Source: an uncultured Phascolarctobacterium sp. (GTDB lineage: Bacteria; Bacillota; Negativicutes; Acidaminococcales; Acidaminococcaceae). Taken from it: DNA of 64,000 nucleotides. The DNA is taken from assembly GCA_900545535.1 (NCBI GenBank), contig UQZN01000013.1, positions 25,708 to 89,707 on the forward strand. Direction: 5' to 3'. The notes below the pieces were generated by a model. That model did no database searches and had not been told where the DNA came from. It saw nothing but the letters and a program-made list of their open reading frames with translations. Shown piece by piece: positions 45,192 to 53,937 of the stretch (within the stretch, counting starts at the first letter, position 1; the number at the start of each line of letters is the position of its first letter). Position numbers and translations under genes: made by a program.

Positions 45192-45797
45192 CTAATTGGT
45201 GATGGAAGACAAATAGGTGTTTAAAGCTTCTTCCAGATAAGTGTTTTCAGTGCCGGCTTTAAAATGCCCCAGATCGCGGATCTGGTCATGCGTCAGGAAA
45301 AAAAAGACGATGATGCTTTCAAGGGTAAAGGCTACGTGGGTAGGCTGCACATCTTTATGGATACTGCCGTCAGCAATAGCCTCGGTAACAAGATCGGACA
45401 TAAATTTATGGATCTTATATAAACGGTTTTTGATAAAGCTGTCACAGGTAAAGGTGGGCGTTAAAAGCTCGCGGTAAATAAGATGGATACGGTGCGGGTG
45501 CAGCTTCTGCACCTCGGAAATGGCGGCAATATATTCGCGCAGCCTGGCCAGCGGCGCTATTTCCTTGCTGCTGACACGGGCGATCAGGTTCAAAAATAAA
45601 TTTGACTGTTCGTTGAGGACCTCCTGATAAAGATTTTTTTTACCGCCGAAATAGTAAGAGATCAAAGCGCTGTTGACGCCTGATTTTTTAGCTATTTCTT
45701 TAATGGAAACGCCGTTAAAGTGATTAGCGGCAAATAAGTCGGTTGCGGCTTCGAGAATTTTTTCGGCCGAAGAGGCTGATGCTTCAACTGGATTCAT
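45192..45797 (-). CDS. TetR-family regulator of the RND operon
   Basis: 201 residues from ATG 45797 (AAAGGAG nine bases upstream; a GTG nine bases earlier has no room for the site). TetR helix-turn-helix: ATDLFAANHFNGVSIKEIAK and SGVNSALISYYFGGKKNLY, the usual family pattern. The C-terminal ligand domain is diverse. As first gene of the pump operon it very likely represses it, through the palindrome 20 bases upstream. The ligand is unknown. Confidence 0.93.
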   Translation of the reverse strand: MNPVEASASSAEKILEAATDLFAANHFNGVSIKEIAKKSGVNSALISYYFGGKKNLYQEVLNEQSNLFLNLIARVSSKEIAPLARLREYIAAISEVQKLHPHRIHLIYRELLTPTFTCDSFIKNRLYKIHKFMSDLVTEAIADGSIHKDVQPTHVAFTLESIIVFFFLTHDQIRDLGHFKAGTENTYLEEALNTYLSSITN

Positions 45798-45816
45798 AGA
45801 GAACACTCCTTTGAGT

Positions 45817-45834
45817 ATTAATTAAACAATTAAT
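45817..45834. promoter_or_regulatory. Palindromic operator upstream of the TetR-RND operon
   Basis: ATTAATT-AAAC-AATTAAT, perfect 7-bp arms, 20 bases before the TetR start and within an AT-rich promoter region. A second, overlapping ATTAATAATTAT follows. Size and position fit a TetR-type operator. Confidence 0.6.
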
Positions 45835-45957
45835 TATTAATAATTATATCACCAACCAGACAGGAACGTAAATATGTAAAAATGAGAAAAGACCGTGTAG
45901 AATACTTGCTAATCTGCTATAATAAATTAATAAACATCAAAGAAAGCGAGTTTTACT

Positions 45958-47145
45958 ATGACAGTGGAAATGACCTTATTGCTGCTGATGCTTTTAGTGC
46001 AGGCAGTGATTTTCATAATGCTGTGGCGGCTGCTGCAGACGCGCCGGCGGGAAGAGCACGAACTGGCTGGCGAAGTAAGCCGGCAGCTGGAAAGTCTGGA
46101 ACGGCGTTTTTATGAAAACGTACGCGACCTGCGCAGTGAGCAGAACACTCTGGCCCGTGCGGCCCGCATGGAAAGCCAGGCAGCTTCTGACCGTCTTGGC
46201 GAGCAGTTGGATAAAAAGCTGGACAAGCTGACGGAAAGCACTGCGGCTAATTTAGAACAGATCCGCGTGACAGTGGACGAAAAACTGCAGTCGACTTTGG
46301 AACGACGTCTGGGCGAATCTTTTCAGCAGGTCAGCCTGCGTCTGGAACAGGTCCATCGCGGCCTGGGCGAAATGCAGACACTGGCCGGCGGCGTCGGCGA
46401 TCTGAAGCGTATTCTTTCTAATGTGAAGAACCGCGGCATCTGGGGCGAAATGCAGCTGGGCATCCTGCTGCGTGACCTGCTGGCGCCGGAACAGTTTGCT
46501 GAAAACGTCGCCGTGAAGCAGGGCAGCGCTGAACGGGTGGAGTTTGCCCTGAAGCTGCCGGGCAGCAAAGACGACACGGTATGGCTGCCGATCGACGCCA
46601 AATTCCCGCAGGAGGATTTTCAGCGTTTGCTGGAGGCTCGTGAACAGGCGGATACAGCTGCCGCCGACGCGGCACTGAAGCAGCTGGAACGCCGCTTGAA
46701 AAGCGAAGCGAAGGATATTCAAAGTAAATATCTGTGCCCGCCGCAGACTACTGATTTTGCGATCATGTATCTGCCTATCGAGGGTCTGTTTGCCGAAGCG
46801 GTAAATCTGCCGGGATTGTTGGACGAGCTGCAGCGTACTTACCGTGTGTGCGTGGCCGGACCGACGACTTTGGCTGCGTTGCTCAACAGCCTGCAAATGG
46901 GCTTTAAAACGCTGGCGATCGAAAAACGTACCGGCGAAGTCTGGCGGACGATCGCCGCAGTGAAGCAGGATTTTGTGACTTTCAGCCTGCTGCTTGATAA
47001 AACCAAAAAGAAGCTTCAGGAGGCCAGCGGCCACATCGATGCCGCAGCCAGACGCAGCCGTGTGATCAATAAACGCCTTGACGGCAGCAAAGCCGAAGAG
47101 GATACTCTGGACTGGCAGGAGGATACCTTGCATGAACGGGAATAA
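45958..47145 (+). CDS. rmuC: RmuC family protein
   Basis: 395 residues. N-terminal membrane helix (about 5-22, LLLLMLLVQAVIFIMLW), a long coiled coil (about 30-140) and the nuclease-like RmuC domain: LSNVKNRGIWGEMQLG, LPIDAKFPQEDFQRLLEA with the acidic/Lys pair, DFAIMYLPIEGLFAEA and GPTTLAALLNSLQMGF. RmuC is linked to limiting inversions at short repeats. It overlaps the following small membrane gene by 14 bases. Confidence 0.93.
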   Translation: MTVEMTLLLLMLLVQAVIFIMLWRLLQTRRREEHELAGEVSRQLESLERRFYENVRDLRSEQNTLARAARMESQAASDRLGEQLDKKLDKLTESTAANLEQIRVTVDEKLQSTLERRLGESFQQVSLRLEQVHRGLGEMQTLAGGVGDLKRILSNVKNRGIWGEMQLGILLRDLLAPEQFAENVAVKQGSAERVEFALKLPGSKDDTVWLPIDAKFPQEDFQRLLEAREQADTAAADAALKQLERRLKSEAKDIQSKYLCPPQTTDFAIMYLPIEGLFAEAVNLPGLLDELQRTYRVCVAGPTTLAALLNSLQMGFKTLAIEKRTGEVWRTIAAVKQDFVTFSLLLDKTKKKLQEASGHIDAAARRSRVINKRLDGSKAEEDTLDWQEDTLHERE

Positions 47146-47353
47146 TAATGAGCAGGAACGGCCGCTTTATAAAGAGCAGCCCTGGTGGGTGCAGGCCATC
47201 GTGATGATGTACGCCATGTTCTGGCTGACAATGATCTTTGCAGCGGGGCTCAACAGTCTGCATCTTGGCAGAATAGATATTGACAGCGTCAGTATGGCCT
47301 TTGCTTTGACGGTTGGCTTGTACCCTTTGATCAAAATGCTGGAAAAACTGTAA
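47132..47353 (+). CDS. Small membrane protein of unknown function
   Basis: 73 residues with two membrane helices (about 22-40: WVQAIVMMYAMFWLTMIFA, and 52-68: SVSMAFALTVGLYPLIKML). The start lies inside the rmuC end with AGGAGG nine bases upstream. No family recognised. Coupling to rmuC suggests a shared transcript but not a shared function. Confidence 0.7.
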   Translation: MNGNNNEQERPLYKEQPWWVQAIVMMYAMFWLTMIFAAGLNSLHLGRIDIDSVSMAFALTVGLYPLIKMLEKL

Positions 47354-47384
47354 GATGTATTACACAAAAACATTTTTGTGCGGC

Positions 47385-47413
47385 TTGACAAGCCAAAAGG
47401 GTCGGACTATAAT
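47385..47413 (+). promoter_or_regulatory. Promoter of serA
   Basis: TTGACA (47385-47390), 17-bp spacer, TATAAT (47408-47413): a perfect consensus promoter just ahead of the T-box leader. Confidence 0.92.
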
Positions 47414-47419
47414 TGATAC

Positions 47420-47675
47420 AAGCTTGAAAATTACATAGTTCATTTATCCGACGATGGAGAAAAGTAAGTCAGCAGGCGGCAGAGAGAAGCGGCGGTCAGT
47501 GCAAGCCGTAACGTCTAAAAACCGAATTCCGCTCCGGAGGAGGCAGGGGTAGCAACCTGTCCGGGTCCGACCGATATATCGGCAATGAGGCCGCATCATG
47601 CGGCGAAAAAAGGTGGCACCACGTGAGTAGAACTCTCGTCCTTGATTGTAATTGATCAAGCCGGGAGTTTTTTAT
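47420..47675 (+). promoter_or_regulatory. T-box leader of serA (serine specifier UCC)
   Basis: The conserved T-box sequence AGGTGGCACCACG is at 47611-47623, and a terminator (AACTCTCG...CGGGAGTT then TTTTTT) follows. Stem I features include CAGAGAGAAGC and AGTGCAAGCC. Aligning the specifier side with the ilv leader (GAGA-CTC-A-CCCGGGAG) gives GAAT-TCC-G-CTCCGGAGG, so the specifier reads TCC, a serine codon (47528-47530). Uncharged tRNA-Ser would stabilise the antiterminator and switch on serA. This fits serine biosynthesis. Confidence 0.9.
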
Positions 47676-47701
47676 TTTACAGGTGAATGGAGCGATGGAC
47701 A

Positions 47702-49276
47702 ATGAAAATTATTGTAACTGAAAAAATTTCCGACAAAGGTGTGGCTCTGCTGCAGGCGGTGCCGGATTTTGATGTAGACGTACGTTTTGATATCGAAAGG
47801 GAAGAGCTGTTGAAGATCATCCCTGAATATGATGCGATCGTCGTCCGTAGCGTTACGAAGATCAATGAAGAATTTTATAAACACGCGACCAATTTAAAGG
47901 TAGTGGGCCGTGCCGGCAACGGTGTTGATAATATCGAGATGGAGGGTGCTACGAAGCGCGGCATTATCGTCGTTAACACGCCGGAATCCAATATCGTATC
48001 GGCAGCCGAGCATACTATCGGCCTGCTGCTGAGTTCTTCCCGCAACGTGGTCAAAGCTCATAAAATGATCGAATCCAGAGTCTGGGACCGCAGCGGATTG
48101 AAAGGCAGCGAGCTTTTGGGCAAAACTCTGGGCATCATCGGTCTTGGACGTATCGGCGGCCTTGTCGCTACCAGGCTGCAGGCTTTCGGTATGAAGATCA
48201 TTGCTTATGATCCCTATATTGCCGATGCCCGTTTCCGCAGATACAGCGCTGAAAAATGTGAAACTTTGGACGAACTGCTGGAGCAGGCTGATTTTATTAC
48301 GATCCATACGCCGAAAACAGAAGAAACTTTTAATATGATCACCGCCAGAGAGTTTGCCAAATGCAAACGCGGTGTGCGCGTTGTCAACTGTGCCCGCGGC
48401 GGCCTGATCAACGAAAATGATCTGGCGGCGGCGATCAAGGAAGGCATCGTTGCCAGTGCCGGTATCGATGTGCTGGTAGACGAGCCGAAACCGATCTCAC
48501 CGCTGATCGATCTGCCGGAATGCGTTTTAACACCGCATCTGGGCGCCGATACTACCGAGGCGCAGGATAATGTTGGTATTGCCATTGCCGAAGAGGTCAT
48601 TGCGGCCCTGCATGGCGAAATGGTGCCGAATGCAGTCAATCTGCCCACCTTGCAGCCGACAGAGCTGGAAGAGATGCAGGGTTACCTGACTTTGGGCGAA
48701 TACCTGGGCAAGCTGTATTATCAGCTGGAAAAAGCAGCCGTTGAAAAGGTGGAGATCATCTATACCGGCGAGGTTGCCAATATGGAAACAGGCATGCTGA
48801 CCCGTGCTGTTTTAAAAGGCGTTTTTGAACCTGTCCTCAAGGAACGCGTTAATTATGTCAACGCAGCGCTGACGGCTGAAAGCCGCGGGGTTGATGTTAT
48901 AGAGAGCAAACACGCAGGCAAACACAATCTTTTAGAGGTCAAGATCTATACTAAAGGGAATGTCTTTACCGTAGCCGGTACTGTCTTTGGCGAAAAAGAG
49001 ATCCGCGTTATCGAGATCGACGGCTATCAGTTCGACCTGACTCCGGCTCCGTTTATGCTGGTGGCCCGCAATCAGGATAAACCAGGCATGATCGGCCAGA
49101 TCGGCACACTTTTAGGTGCCAGCAAGGTCAATATCGCTACCATGCAGGTCAGCCGTAATCTTAAAGACGGCAATGCCATGATGTTCATGACCGTGGACAG
49201 CGAGGTAGGTAAAGAAACTCTGAAACTGCTGCAGGGACTTGACGGTATTCTGCAGGTCAATCTTGTGAAGCTGTAA
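47702..49276 (+). CDS. serA: D-3-phosphoglycerate dehydrogenase
   Basis: 524 residues from ATG 47702. Substrate domain, NAD-binding loop LGIIGLGRIGGLVATRLQAFG, catalytic residues in VNCARGGLINE and LTPHLGADTTEAQ, an intervening domain and a C-terminal ACT domain (about 450-524: PFMLVARNQDKPGMIGQIG), which normally mediates serine feedback inhibition. It oxidises 3-phosphoglycerate, the first step to serine. SerC and SerB are not nearby. Regulation by a serine-type T-box is visible upstream. Confidence 0.96.
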   Translation: MKIIVTEKISDKGVALLQAVPDFDVDVRFDIEREELLKIIPEYDAIVVRSVTKINEEFYKHATNLKVVGRAGNGVDNIEMEGATKRGIIVVNTPESNIVSAAEHTIGLLLSSSRNVVKAHKMIESRVWDRSGLKGSELLGKTLGIIGLGRIGGLVATRLQAFGMKIIAYDPYIADARFRRYSAEKCETLDELLEQADFITIHTPKTEETFNMITAREFAKCKRGVRVVNCARGGLINENDLAAAIKEGIVASAGIDVLVDEPKPISPLIDLPECVLTPHLGADTTEAQDNVGIAIAEEVIAALHGEMVPNAVNLPTLQPTELEEMQGYLTLGEYLGKLYYQLEKAAVEKVEIIYTGEVANMETGMLTRAVLKGVFEPVLKERVNYVNAALTAESRGVDVIESKHAGKHNLLEVKIYTKGNVFTVAGTVFGEKEIRVIEIDGYQFDLTPAPFMLVARNQDKPGMIGQIGTLLGASKVNIATMQVSRNLKDGNAMMFMTVDSEVGKETLKLLQGLDGILQVNLVKL

Positions 49277-49279
49277 GGT

Positions 49280-49429
49280 ATGAGCTTTAACAGAGAAATC
49301 GGTATCATTGTTTTAATGGGGTACGTCGTCTTTAAAGACCTGAACGATGATATCAATCTGCTTGCTTATATTGTGATGATGCTTGCTGCTTGTCATATGT
49401 TTATTAAATACAGACATCGTAATGATTAA
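49280..49429 (+). CDS. Small hydrophobic protein after serA
   Basis: 49 residues starting MSFNREIGIIVLMGYVVF, with a second hydrophobic segment (NLLAYIVMMLAACHMFI) and a basic end. The ATG is 3 bases after the serA stop with only a weak AAGG before it. It would be translated from the serA message. No family recognised; kept because it fills the gap to the terminator in frame and has a clear membrane-protein pattern. Confidence 0.4.
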   Translation: MSFNREIGIIVLMGYVVFKDLNDDINLLAYIVMMLAACHMFIKYRHRND

Positions 49430-49472
49430 AAAAATACCCGTTACTCATTGAGTAACGGGTATTTGCATATCA
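49430..49472 (-). terminator. Terminator of xpt (and of serA in the other direction)
   Basis: AAATACCCGTTACTC and GAGTAACGGGTATTT, perfect 15-bp arms with a 3-base loop. A run of seven T follows on the minus strand, so it mainly serves xpt. Confidence 0.93.
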
Positions 49473-49481
49473 GCAGATAAA

Positions 49482-50054
49482 TCATTCGGCAAAAATCACT
49501 TTGCCGTCCTTAAAGGCCTGGACGCGGGCCAGCGATTCGACGCGGAAGCCGGCGTCGATCAAACGCTGACGCCCCGGCTGGAAGGATTTTTCGATCACGA
49601 TGCCGATGCCGACTACTTCGCTGCCGGCCTGCTGGACGATGTTGGCCAGACCGAGAGCCGCTTCACCGTTAGCTAAAAAGTCGTCGATGATGAGGACCTT
49701 TTCACCAGCCGGTAAAAACTTTTTCAGTACAGTCACGTCGCTGGTGACTTTTTTGGTAAACGAATAGACTTTGGTACTGTAAGCCTCGCTGCTCATCAGC
49801 GCCGATTTCTGTTTGCGGGCGAAGACTACCGGTACATGCAGGCACAACCCTGTTGGCAAAGCACAGGCGATACCTGAGGATTCGATGGTAAAGATTTTTG
49901 TAATGCCGCAGCCTGCAAAACGGCGGTGAAATTCTTTGCCGATCTCCATCATAAGCTCCGGGTCGATCTGATGGTTTAAAAAAGAATCTACCTTTAAAAT
50001 AGCGTCATTTAAGACCAGGCCTTCGGACATGATTTTTTCTTTGAGCAGTTTCAT
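49482..50054 (-). CDS. xpt: Xanthine phosphoribosyltransferase
   Basis: 190 residues from ATG 50054 (CGAGGTG seven bases upstream). LKVDSFLNHQIDP near the N-terminus and the PRPP loop VLIIDDFLANGEAALGL are characteristic of Xpt. It salvages xanthine to XMP. In Bacillus it is controlled by a purine riboswitch; here only about 130 bases lie between it and the oppositely oriented ilv promoter, and no such riboswitch is recognised. Confidence 0.95.
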   Translation of the reverse strand: MKLLKEKIMSEGLVLNDAILKVDSFLNHQIDPELMMEIGKEFHRRFAGCGITKIFTIESSGIACALPTGLCLHVPVVFARKQKSALMSSEAYSTKVYSFTKKVTSDVTVLKKFLPAGEKVLIIDDFLANGEAALGLANIVQQAGSEVVGIGIVIEKSFQPGRQRLIDAGFRVESLARVQAFKDGKVIFAE

Positions 50055-50183
50055 GGACAGCACCTCGAACTTTTTACTTTCTTATAATATTATAGGATAT
50101 GATATTATTGACATTTAGTCCAGTGATTTTGTAAAGAAAAAACAAAATTCAGAAAAATCACAAAAGAATGATACAAAAAAATC

Positions 50184-50212
50184 TTGACAAGCATAGAAAA
50201 TGCTGGCATAAT
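50184..50212 (+). promoter_or_regulatory. Promoter of the ilv-leu operon
   Basis: TTGACA (50184-50189), 17-bp spacer, CATAAT (50207-50212). It precedes the T-box leader. Confidence 0.88.
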
Positions 50213-50219
50213 GTAAAAC

Positions 50220-50508
50220 ATAGCACAAACAAATTAGTTTTTGTTTGTACAACTTGATAATAAAGGCAGTGAACGGGAATAAAGTTGCTGATAATACCGG
50301 GCAGAGAGAAACGGCGGTTGGTGCAAGCCGTAACGGTACAGTAATGAGACTCACCCGGGAGCCGCGTCTCTGAATTTACAGTAGGAGGCGACGCCGGCGC
50401 AGCGTTAGGCGTTTGGAGCTATGGCTCTGAGACAATGAGGTCAAATTAGGGTGGTACCGCGGTGAAAGTCGCCCCTGTCTGCTAAGCAGGTGGGGGCGTT
50501 TTTTTATA
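50220..50508 (+). promoter_or_regulatory. T-box leader of the ilv-leu operon (leucine specifier CUC)
   Basis: T-box AGGGTGGTACCGCG at 50448-50461; terminator CGCCCCTGTCTGC...GTGGGGGCG followed by seven T. Stem I has GCAGAGAGAAAC and TTGGTGCAAGCC. The specifier side reads GAGA-CTC-A (CTC at 50350-50352), a leucine codon as in the ilv-leu leader of B. subtilis. Uncharged tRNA-Leu would allow readthrough into the branched-chain genes. Confidence 0.93.
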
Positions 50509-50532
50509 CCAATTTTCATGGGAGGTGGCAAA

Positions 50533-51072
50533 ATGGAGCAGATCCTATCTATCGTAGTGCGTAATCAGCCCGGTGTTTTGATGCGGGTCGCAGGTATGTT
50601 TTCGCGGCGCGGGTTCAATATCGACAGTCTGGCTGTCGGCATTACGCAAAATCCTGAATTTTCGCGGATGACTGTTACCATGCAGGCTGACGACGCAACG
50701 ATCAAGCAGGTCTGCAAGCAGTTGGCCAAGCTGGTCGAGGTAGAGGCTGTGAAAGTCCTGCCGCCTAAAGCAAGTGCCAAGCGCAGTATGGTCATGGTCA
50801 AGGTGCACGCCGGCGAGAAGCGGCTGGAGCTGCTGCGGCTGGCAGATGTTTTCAGGGCCCATGCCGTTGATGTGACCGGCGAATCGCTGATTTTTCTGGC
50901 GACCGGTATCGACGATAAGCTGAATGCTTTTGTCGATGTGATGCGTCCTTACGGTATTCTGGAAATGGTGCAGACCGGCCTTGTAGCACTGGAACGCGGC
51001 GATGCGGCAATGGATGTCGGCAAATCGCGTTATGCCTGGCCGCAAAGCAGCTGCAAGCATTCCGCTATCTGA
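50533..51072 (+). CDS. ilvN: Acetolactate synthase small (regulatory) subunit
   Basis: 179 residues from ATG 50533 (GGAGGTGGCAAA upstream). N-terminal ACT domain (ILSIVVRNQPGVLMRVAGMF, then RRGFNIDSLAVG) that binds valine, and the usual C-terminal domain ending near DVMRPYGILEMVQTG. It controls the catalytic subunit. Unusually for an acetolactate synthase, the large subunit gene is at the other end of the operon (55040-56695). Confidence 0.94.
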   Translation: MEQILSIVVRNQPGVLMRVAGMFSRRGFNIDSLAVGITQNPEFSRMTVTMQADDATIKQVCKQLAKLVEVEAVKVLPPKASAKRSMVMVKVHAGEKRLELLRLADVFRAHAVDVTGESLIFLATGIDDKLNAFVDVMRPYGILEMVQTGLVALERGDAAMDVGKSRYAWPQSSCKHSAI

Positions 51073-51129
51073 TACAGTCAGTTCTCAAATTTAAATAAAA
51101 CTGGTAAATTAAAAGGAGATGTAGACACA

Positions 51130-52122
51130 ATGGTAAAAATGTATTATGACAAAGACGCAAACTGGGAAATGCTGAATGGTAAGACTATCGCTATTATTGG
51201 TTATGGTTCTCAAGGCCATGCACATGCCCTTAACTTAAAAGAAAGCGGCGCTAAAGTTATCGTAGGTCTGTATGAAGGCTCCAAATCCTGGGCTAAGGCA
51301 GAAGCTGCCGGCCTCACTGTTATGACTGCCGCCGACGCTGCCAAAGCTGCCGACGTAGTAATGATGCTCATTCCTGACGAGAAACAGGCTGCTACCTACA
51401 AAAAAGATATTGCCCCGAATTTGAAAGCCGGCGCAGCGCTTGCTTTTGCGCATGGTTTCAACATCCATTTTGGTCAGATCGTGCCTCCTGCTGACGTCGA
51501 TGTCTTCATGGTCGCTCCTAAAGGCCCCGGACATCTCGTTCGCCGTGTATTTACCGAAGGCGCAGGCGTGCCCTGCCTCGTTGCCGTACATCAGGATGCC
51601 AGCGGCAAAGCCTATGACATCGCGCTTGCTTATGCTAAAGGCATTGGCGGCACCCGTGCCGGCGTACTCGATACTACCTTCCGTGAAGAGACTGAAACCG
51701 ACCTCTTCGGCGAACAGGCCGTACTTTGCGGCGGTATCACCGCTCTGATCACTGCCGGTTTTGAAACCCTGGTCGAAGCAGGCTACAAACCGGAAAGCGC
51801 ATTCTTTGAATGTATGCATGAGATGAAGCTTATCGTTGACCTGATGTATGAAGGCGGTATGGCTAAAATGCGTCATTCCATCTCCGACACTGCCGAATAC
51901 GGCGACTATGTGACCGGCAAACGCATCATTACCGATGAAACCAAAGCCGCTATGAAACAGGTTCTGGCCGAGATCCAGGACGGCACCTTCGCTAAAAACT
52001 GGATTCTCGAAAATCAGGCCAACCGCCCTGCTTTCAATGCTATGCGCCGTAAAGGTGCCGAGCATCCGATCGAAGAGGTGGGTAAAAATCTGCGCGGCAT
52101 GATGAGCTGGATGAAAAAATAA
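51130..52122 (+). CDS. ilvC: Ketol-acid reductoisomerase
   Basis: 330 residues, class I length. NADPH loop IIGYGSQGHAHALNLKESG, MVAPKGPGHLVRRVF, and the Mg-binding region EQAVLCGGITALI, then FECMHEMKLIVDLMYEGG. It rearranges and reduces acetolactate and acetohydroxybutyrate. AAAAGGAGATGTAGACACA precedes the ATG. A stable GC-rich hairpin separates it from leuC. Codon use is more GC-rich at third positions than in neighbours, as in highly expressed genes. Confidence 0.97.
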   Translation: MVKMYYDKDANWEMLNGKTIAIIGYGSQGHAHALNLKESGAKVIVGLYEGSKSWAKAEAAGLTVMTAADAAKAADVVMMLIPDEKQAATYKKDIAPNLKAGAALAFAHGFNIHFGQIVPPADVDVFMVAPKGPGHLVRRVFTEGAGVPCLVAVHQDASGKAYDIALAYAKGIGGTRAGVLDTTFREETETDLFGEQAVLCGGITALITAGFETLVEAGYKPESAFFECMHEMKLIVDLMYEGGMAKMRHSISDTAEYGDYVTGKRIITDETKAAMKQVLAEIQDGTFAKNWILENQANRPAFNAMRRKGAEHPIEEVGKNLRGMMSWMKK

Positions 52123-52138
52123 TCAGTACACACATTAG

Positions 52139-52168
52139 GCAGAGCGGGGCTGCGGCCCCGCGGTCTGC
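52139..52168 (+). other. Stable intercistronic hairpin between ilvC and leuC
   Basis: GCAGAGCGGGGC pairs with GCCCCGC-GG-TCTGC around a 4-base loop. No T-run follows, so it should not terminate. It may protect the ilvN-ilvC message or mark a processing site. Confidence 0.6.
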
Positions 52169-52195
52169 TTCGTATAAACTAGGAGGGTTATAGTT

Positions 52196-53458
52196 ATGGG
52201 TATGACAATGACGGAAAAAATCCTGGCCAGACATGCCGGCCGCGACGCAGTGCAGGCAGGCGAGCTGCTGGCTGCCCAGGTAGATTTGGTTTTAGCTAAC
52301 GATATCACCGGCCCGCCGGCGATCGATGAATTTGAAAAAATCGGCCGCCCGGTCTTTGATAAGGATAAGATCGCGTTAGTACCGGACCATTTTTCTCCGT
52401 GCAAGGATATCAAATCGGCCATGATGTGCAAACGTCTGCGCGACTTTGCACGCCAGCATGAGATCACCAATTATTTTGAAGTAGGACGCATGGGTATCGA
52501 GCACGCGCTTTTGCCCGACAGCGGCCTTGTTGCCCCCGGTGAGATCATTATCGGCGCCGATTCTCATACTTGTACTTATGGCGCTCTGAACGCGCTCAGT
52601 ACCGGCATGGGCCAAACCGATATCGGTGCGGCCATGGCCAGCGGCACGAGCTGGTTCAAGGTCCCGGCTACGATCAAGGTAGAACTGACCGGCAAGCTGC
52701 CGAAGTATGTCAAAGGCAAGGATATCATTCTGACGCTGATCGGCATGATCGGCGTTGACGGTGCCCGTTATCAGTCGCTGGAATTCTGCGGCGATGGCGT
52801 AGCTGAGCTGGAAATGGCTGACCGCTTCACTATCTGCAATATGGCGATCGAAGCCGGCGGCAAAAACGGCATTTTCCCGGTAGACGAAAAAACCATCGCT
52901 TACCTCAAAGGGCGCGTCAGCCGTCCGTGGGAAGCGGTAACTGCCGACGCTGATGCAGTGTATGACCGTGTTATCACTATTAAATTAGACGAACTGGTGC
53001 CGGTGGTTTCCTATCCGCATCTGCCGGAAAATACGCATCCGGCTGCCGAGTCCGGCCATATCAAGATCGATCAGGTCGTTGTCGGTTCCTGCACTAACGG
53101 CCGTCTGGAAGACTTGCAGCAGGCTGCCGAGATCATGCGGGGCCGCAAGGTACATCCGCATGTGCGTGCGATCATCATTCCTGCTACGCAGGAGATCTAT
53201 AAAGAAGCGATGCGCTTAGGCTATATCGATACCTTTATCGACGCCGGCGCCGCTGTTTCCACACCTACCTGCGGCCCGTGCCTGGGCGGCTATATGGGTA
53301 TTCTGGCGGCAGGCGAACGCGCTGTTTCGACTACCAACCGCAATTTCCGCGGCCGTATGGGCCATGTCGACAGCGAGGTCTATCTGGCCAGCCCCTATGT
53401 GGCGGCAGCCAGCGCGATCACAGGCTATATCACCAGTCCCGAGGAGGTAATGAAATGA
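52196..53458 (+). CDS. leuC: 3-isopropylmalate dehydratase large subunit
   Basis: 420 residues, the short bacterial/archaeal-type LeuC (HACN-like length). Cluster ligands are in GSCTNGRLEDL and TCGPCLGGYMG, and the N-terminal DHFSPCKD and GADSHTCTYGAL carry active-site residues. With LeuD it isomerises isopropylmalate in leucine synthesis using a [4Fe-4S] cluster. AGGAGGGTTATAGTT precedes the ATG, and the stop overlaps the leuD start by four bases. Confidence 0.95.
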   Translation: MGMTMTEKILARHAGRDAVQAGELLAAQVDLVLANDITGPPAIDEFEKIGRPVFDKDKIALVPDHFSPCKDIKSAMMCKRLRDFARQHEITNYFEVGRMGIEHALLPDSGLVAPGEIIIGADSHTCTYGALNALSTGMGQTDIGAAMASGTSWFKVPATIKVELTGKLPKYVKGKDIILTLIGMIGVDGARYQSLEFCGDGVAELEMADRFTICNMAIEAGGKNGIFPVDEKTIAYLKGRVSRPWEAVTADADAVYDRVITIKLDELVPVVSYPHLPENTHPAAESGHIKIDQVVVGSCTNGRLEDLQQAAEIMRGRKVHPHVRAIIIPATQEIYKEAMRLGYIDTFIDAGAAVSTPTCGPCLGGYMGILAAGERAVSTTNRNFRGRMGHVDSEVYLASPYVAAASAITGYITSPEEVMK

Positions 53459-53937
53459 GTAAAGTATGGCGTTACGGCGACCACGTTGATACCGACGTTA
53501 TCATCCCCGCCCGTTATTTGAATATTGCCGATTTTGAAGAATTGGCCGAGCATGCCATGGAAGACATCGACACCACCTTTGCCCCCAACGTACAGCCCGG
53601 CGACTATATCGTAGCCGGCAAGAACTTTGGCTGCGGCTCCTCACGCGAGCATGCGCCGATGGTCATCAAGGTCAAAGGTGTAAAATGTATCATTGCCGAC
53701 AGCTTTGCCCGTATTTTTTACCGCAATGCGATCAATATCGGTCTGCCGGTGCTGGAGATCGGTAAGGATGTGGAAAAAATCGAAGCCGGTGATGAAATAG
53801 AGGTGGATATGGCTAAAGGCGAGATCAAGATCGTTAATAAAGGCCTCACTATCCAGACCCGCCCGCTGCCTGAATTTATCCAGAAGATCGCCGACTGCGG
53901 CGGCCTTATCAACTATGTCAAAGGAGAACAGCAATAA
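53455..53937 (+). CDS. leuD: 3-isopropylmalate dehydratase small subunit
   Basis: 160 residues from ATG 53455 (GAGGAGGTAATGAA upstream). Motifs YGDHVDTDVIIPARYLN and AGKNFGCGSSREHAP are those of the small swivel subunit. It pairs with LeuC, encoded just before with a 4-base overlap. The leuB start overlaps its stop (TAATGA). Normal length for the short-type enzyme. Confidence 0.95.
   Translation: MSKVWRYGDHVDTDVIIPARYLNIADFEELAEHAMEDIDTTFAPNVQPGDYIVAGKNFGCGSSREHAPMVIKVKGVKCIIADSFARIFYRNAINIGLPVLEIGKDVEKIEAGDEIEVDMAKGEIKIVNKGLTIQTRPLPEFIQKIADCGGLINYVKGEQQ

Noticed and set aside
50064..50183. Purine riboswitch upstream of xpt
   Set aside because: The space to the divergent ilv promoter is short, and I could not find the conserved purine aptamer loops.
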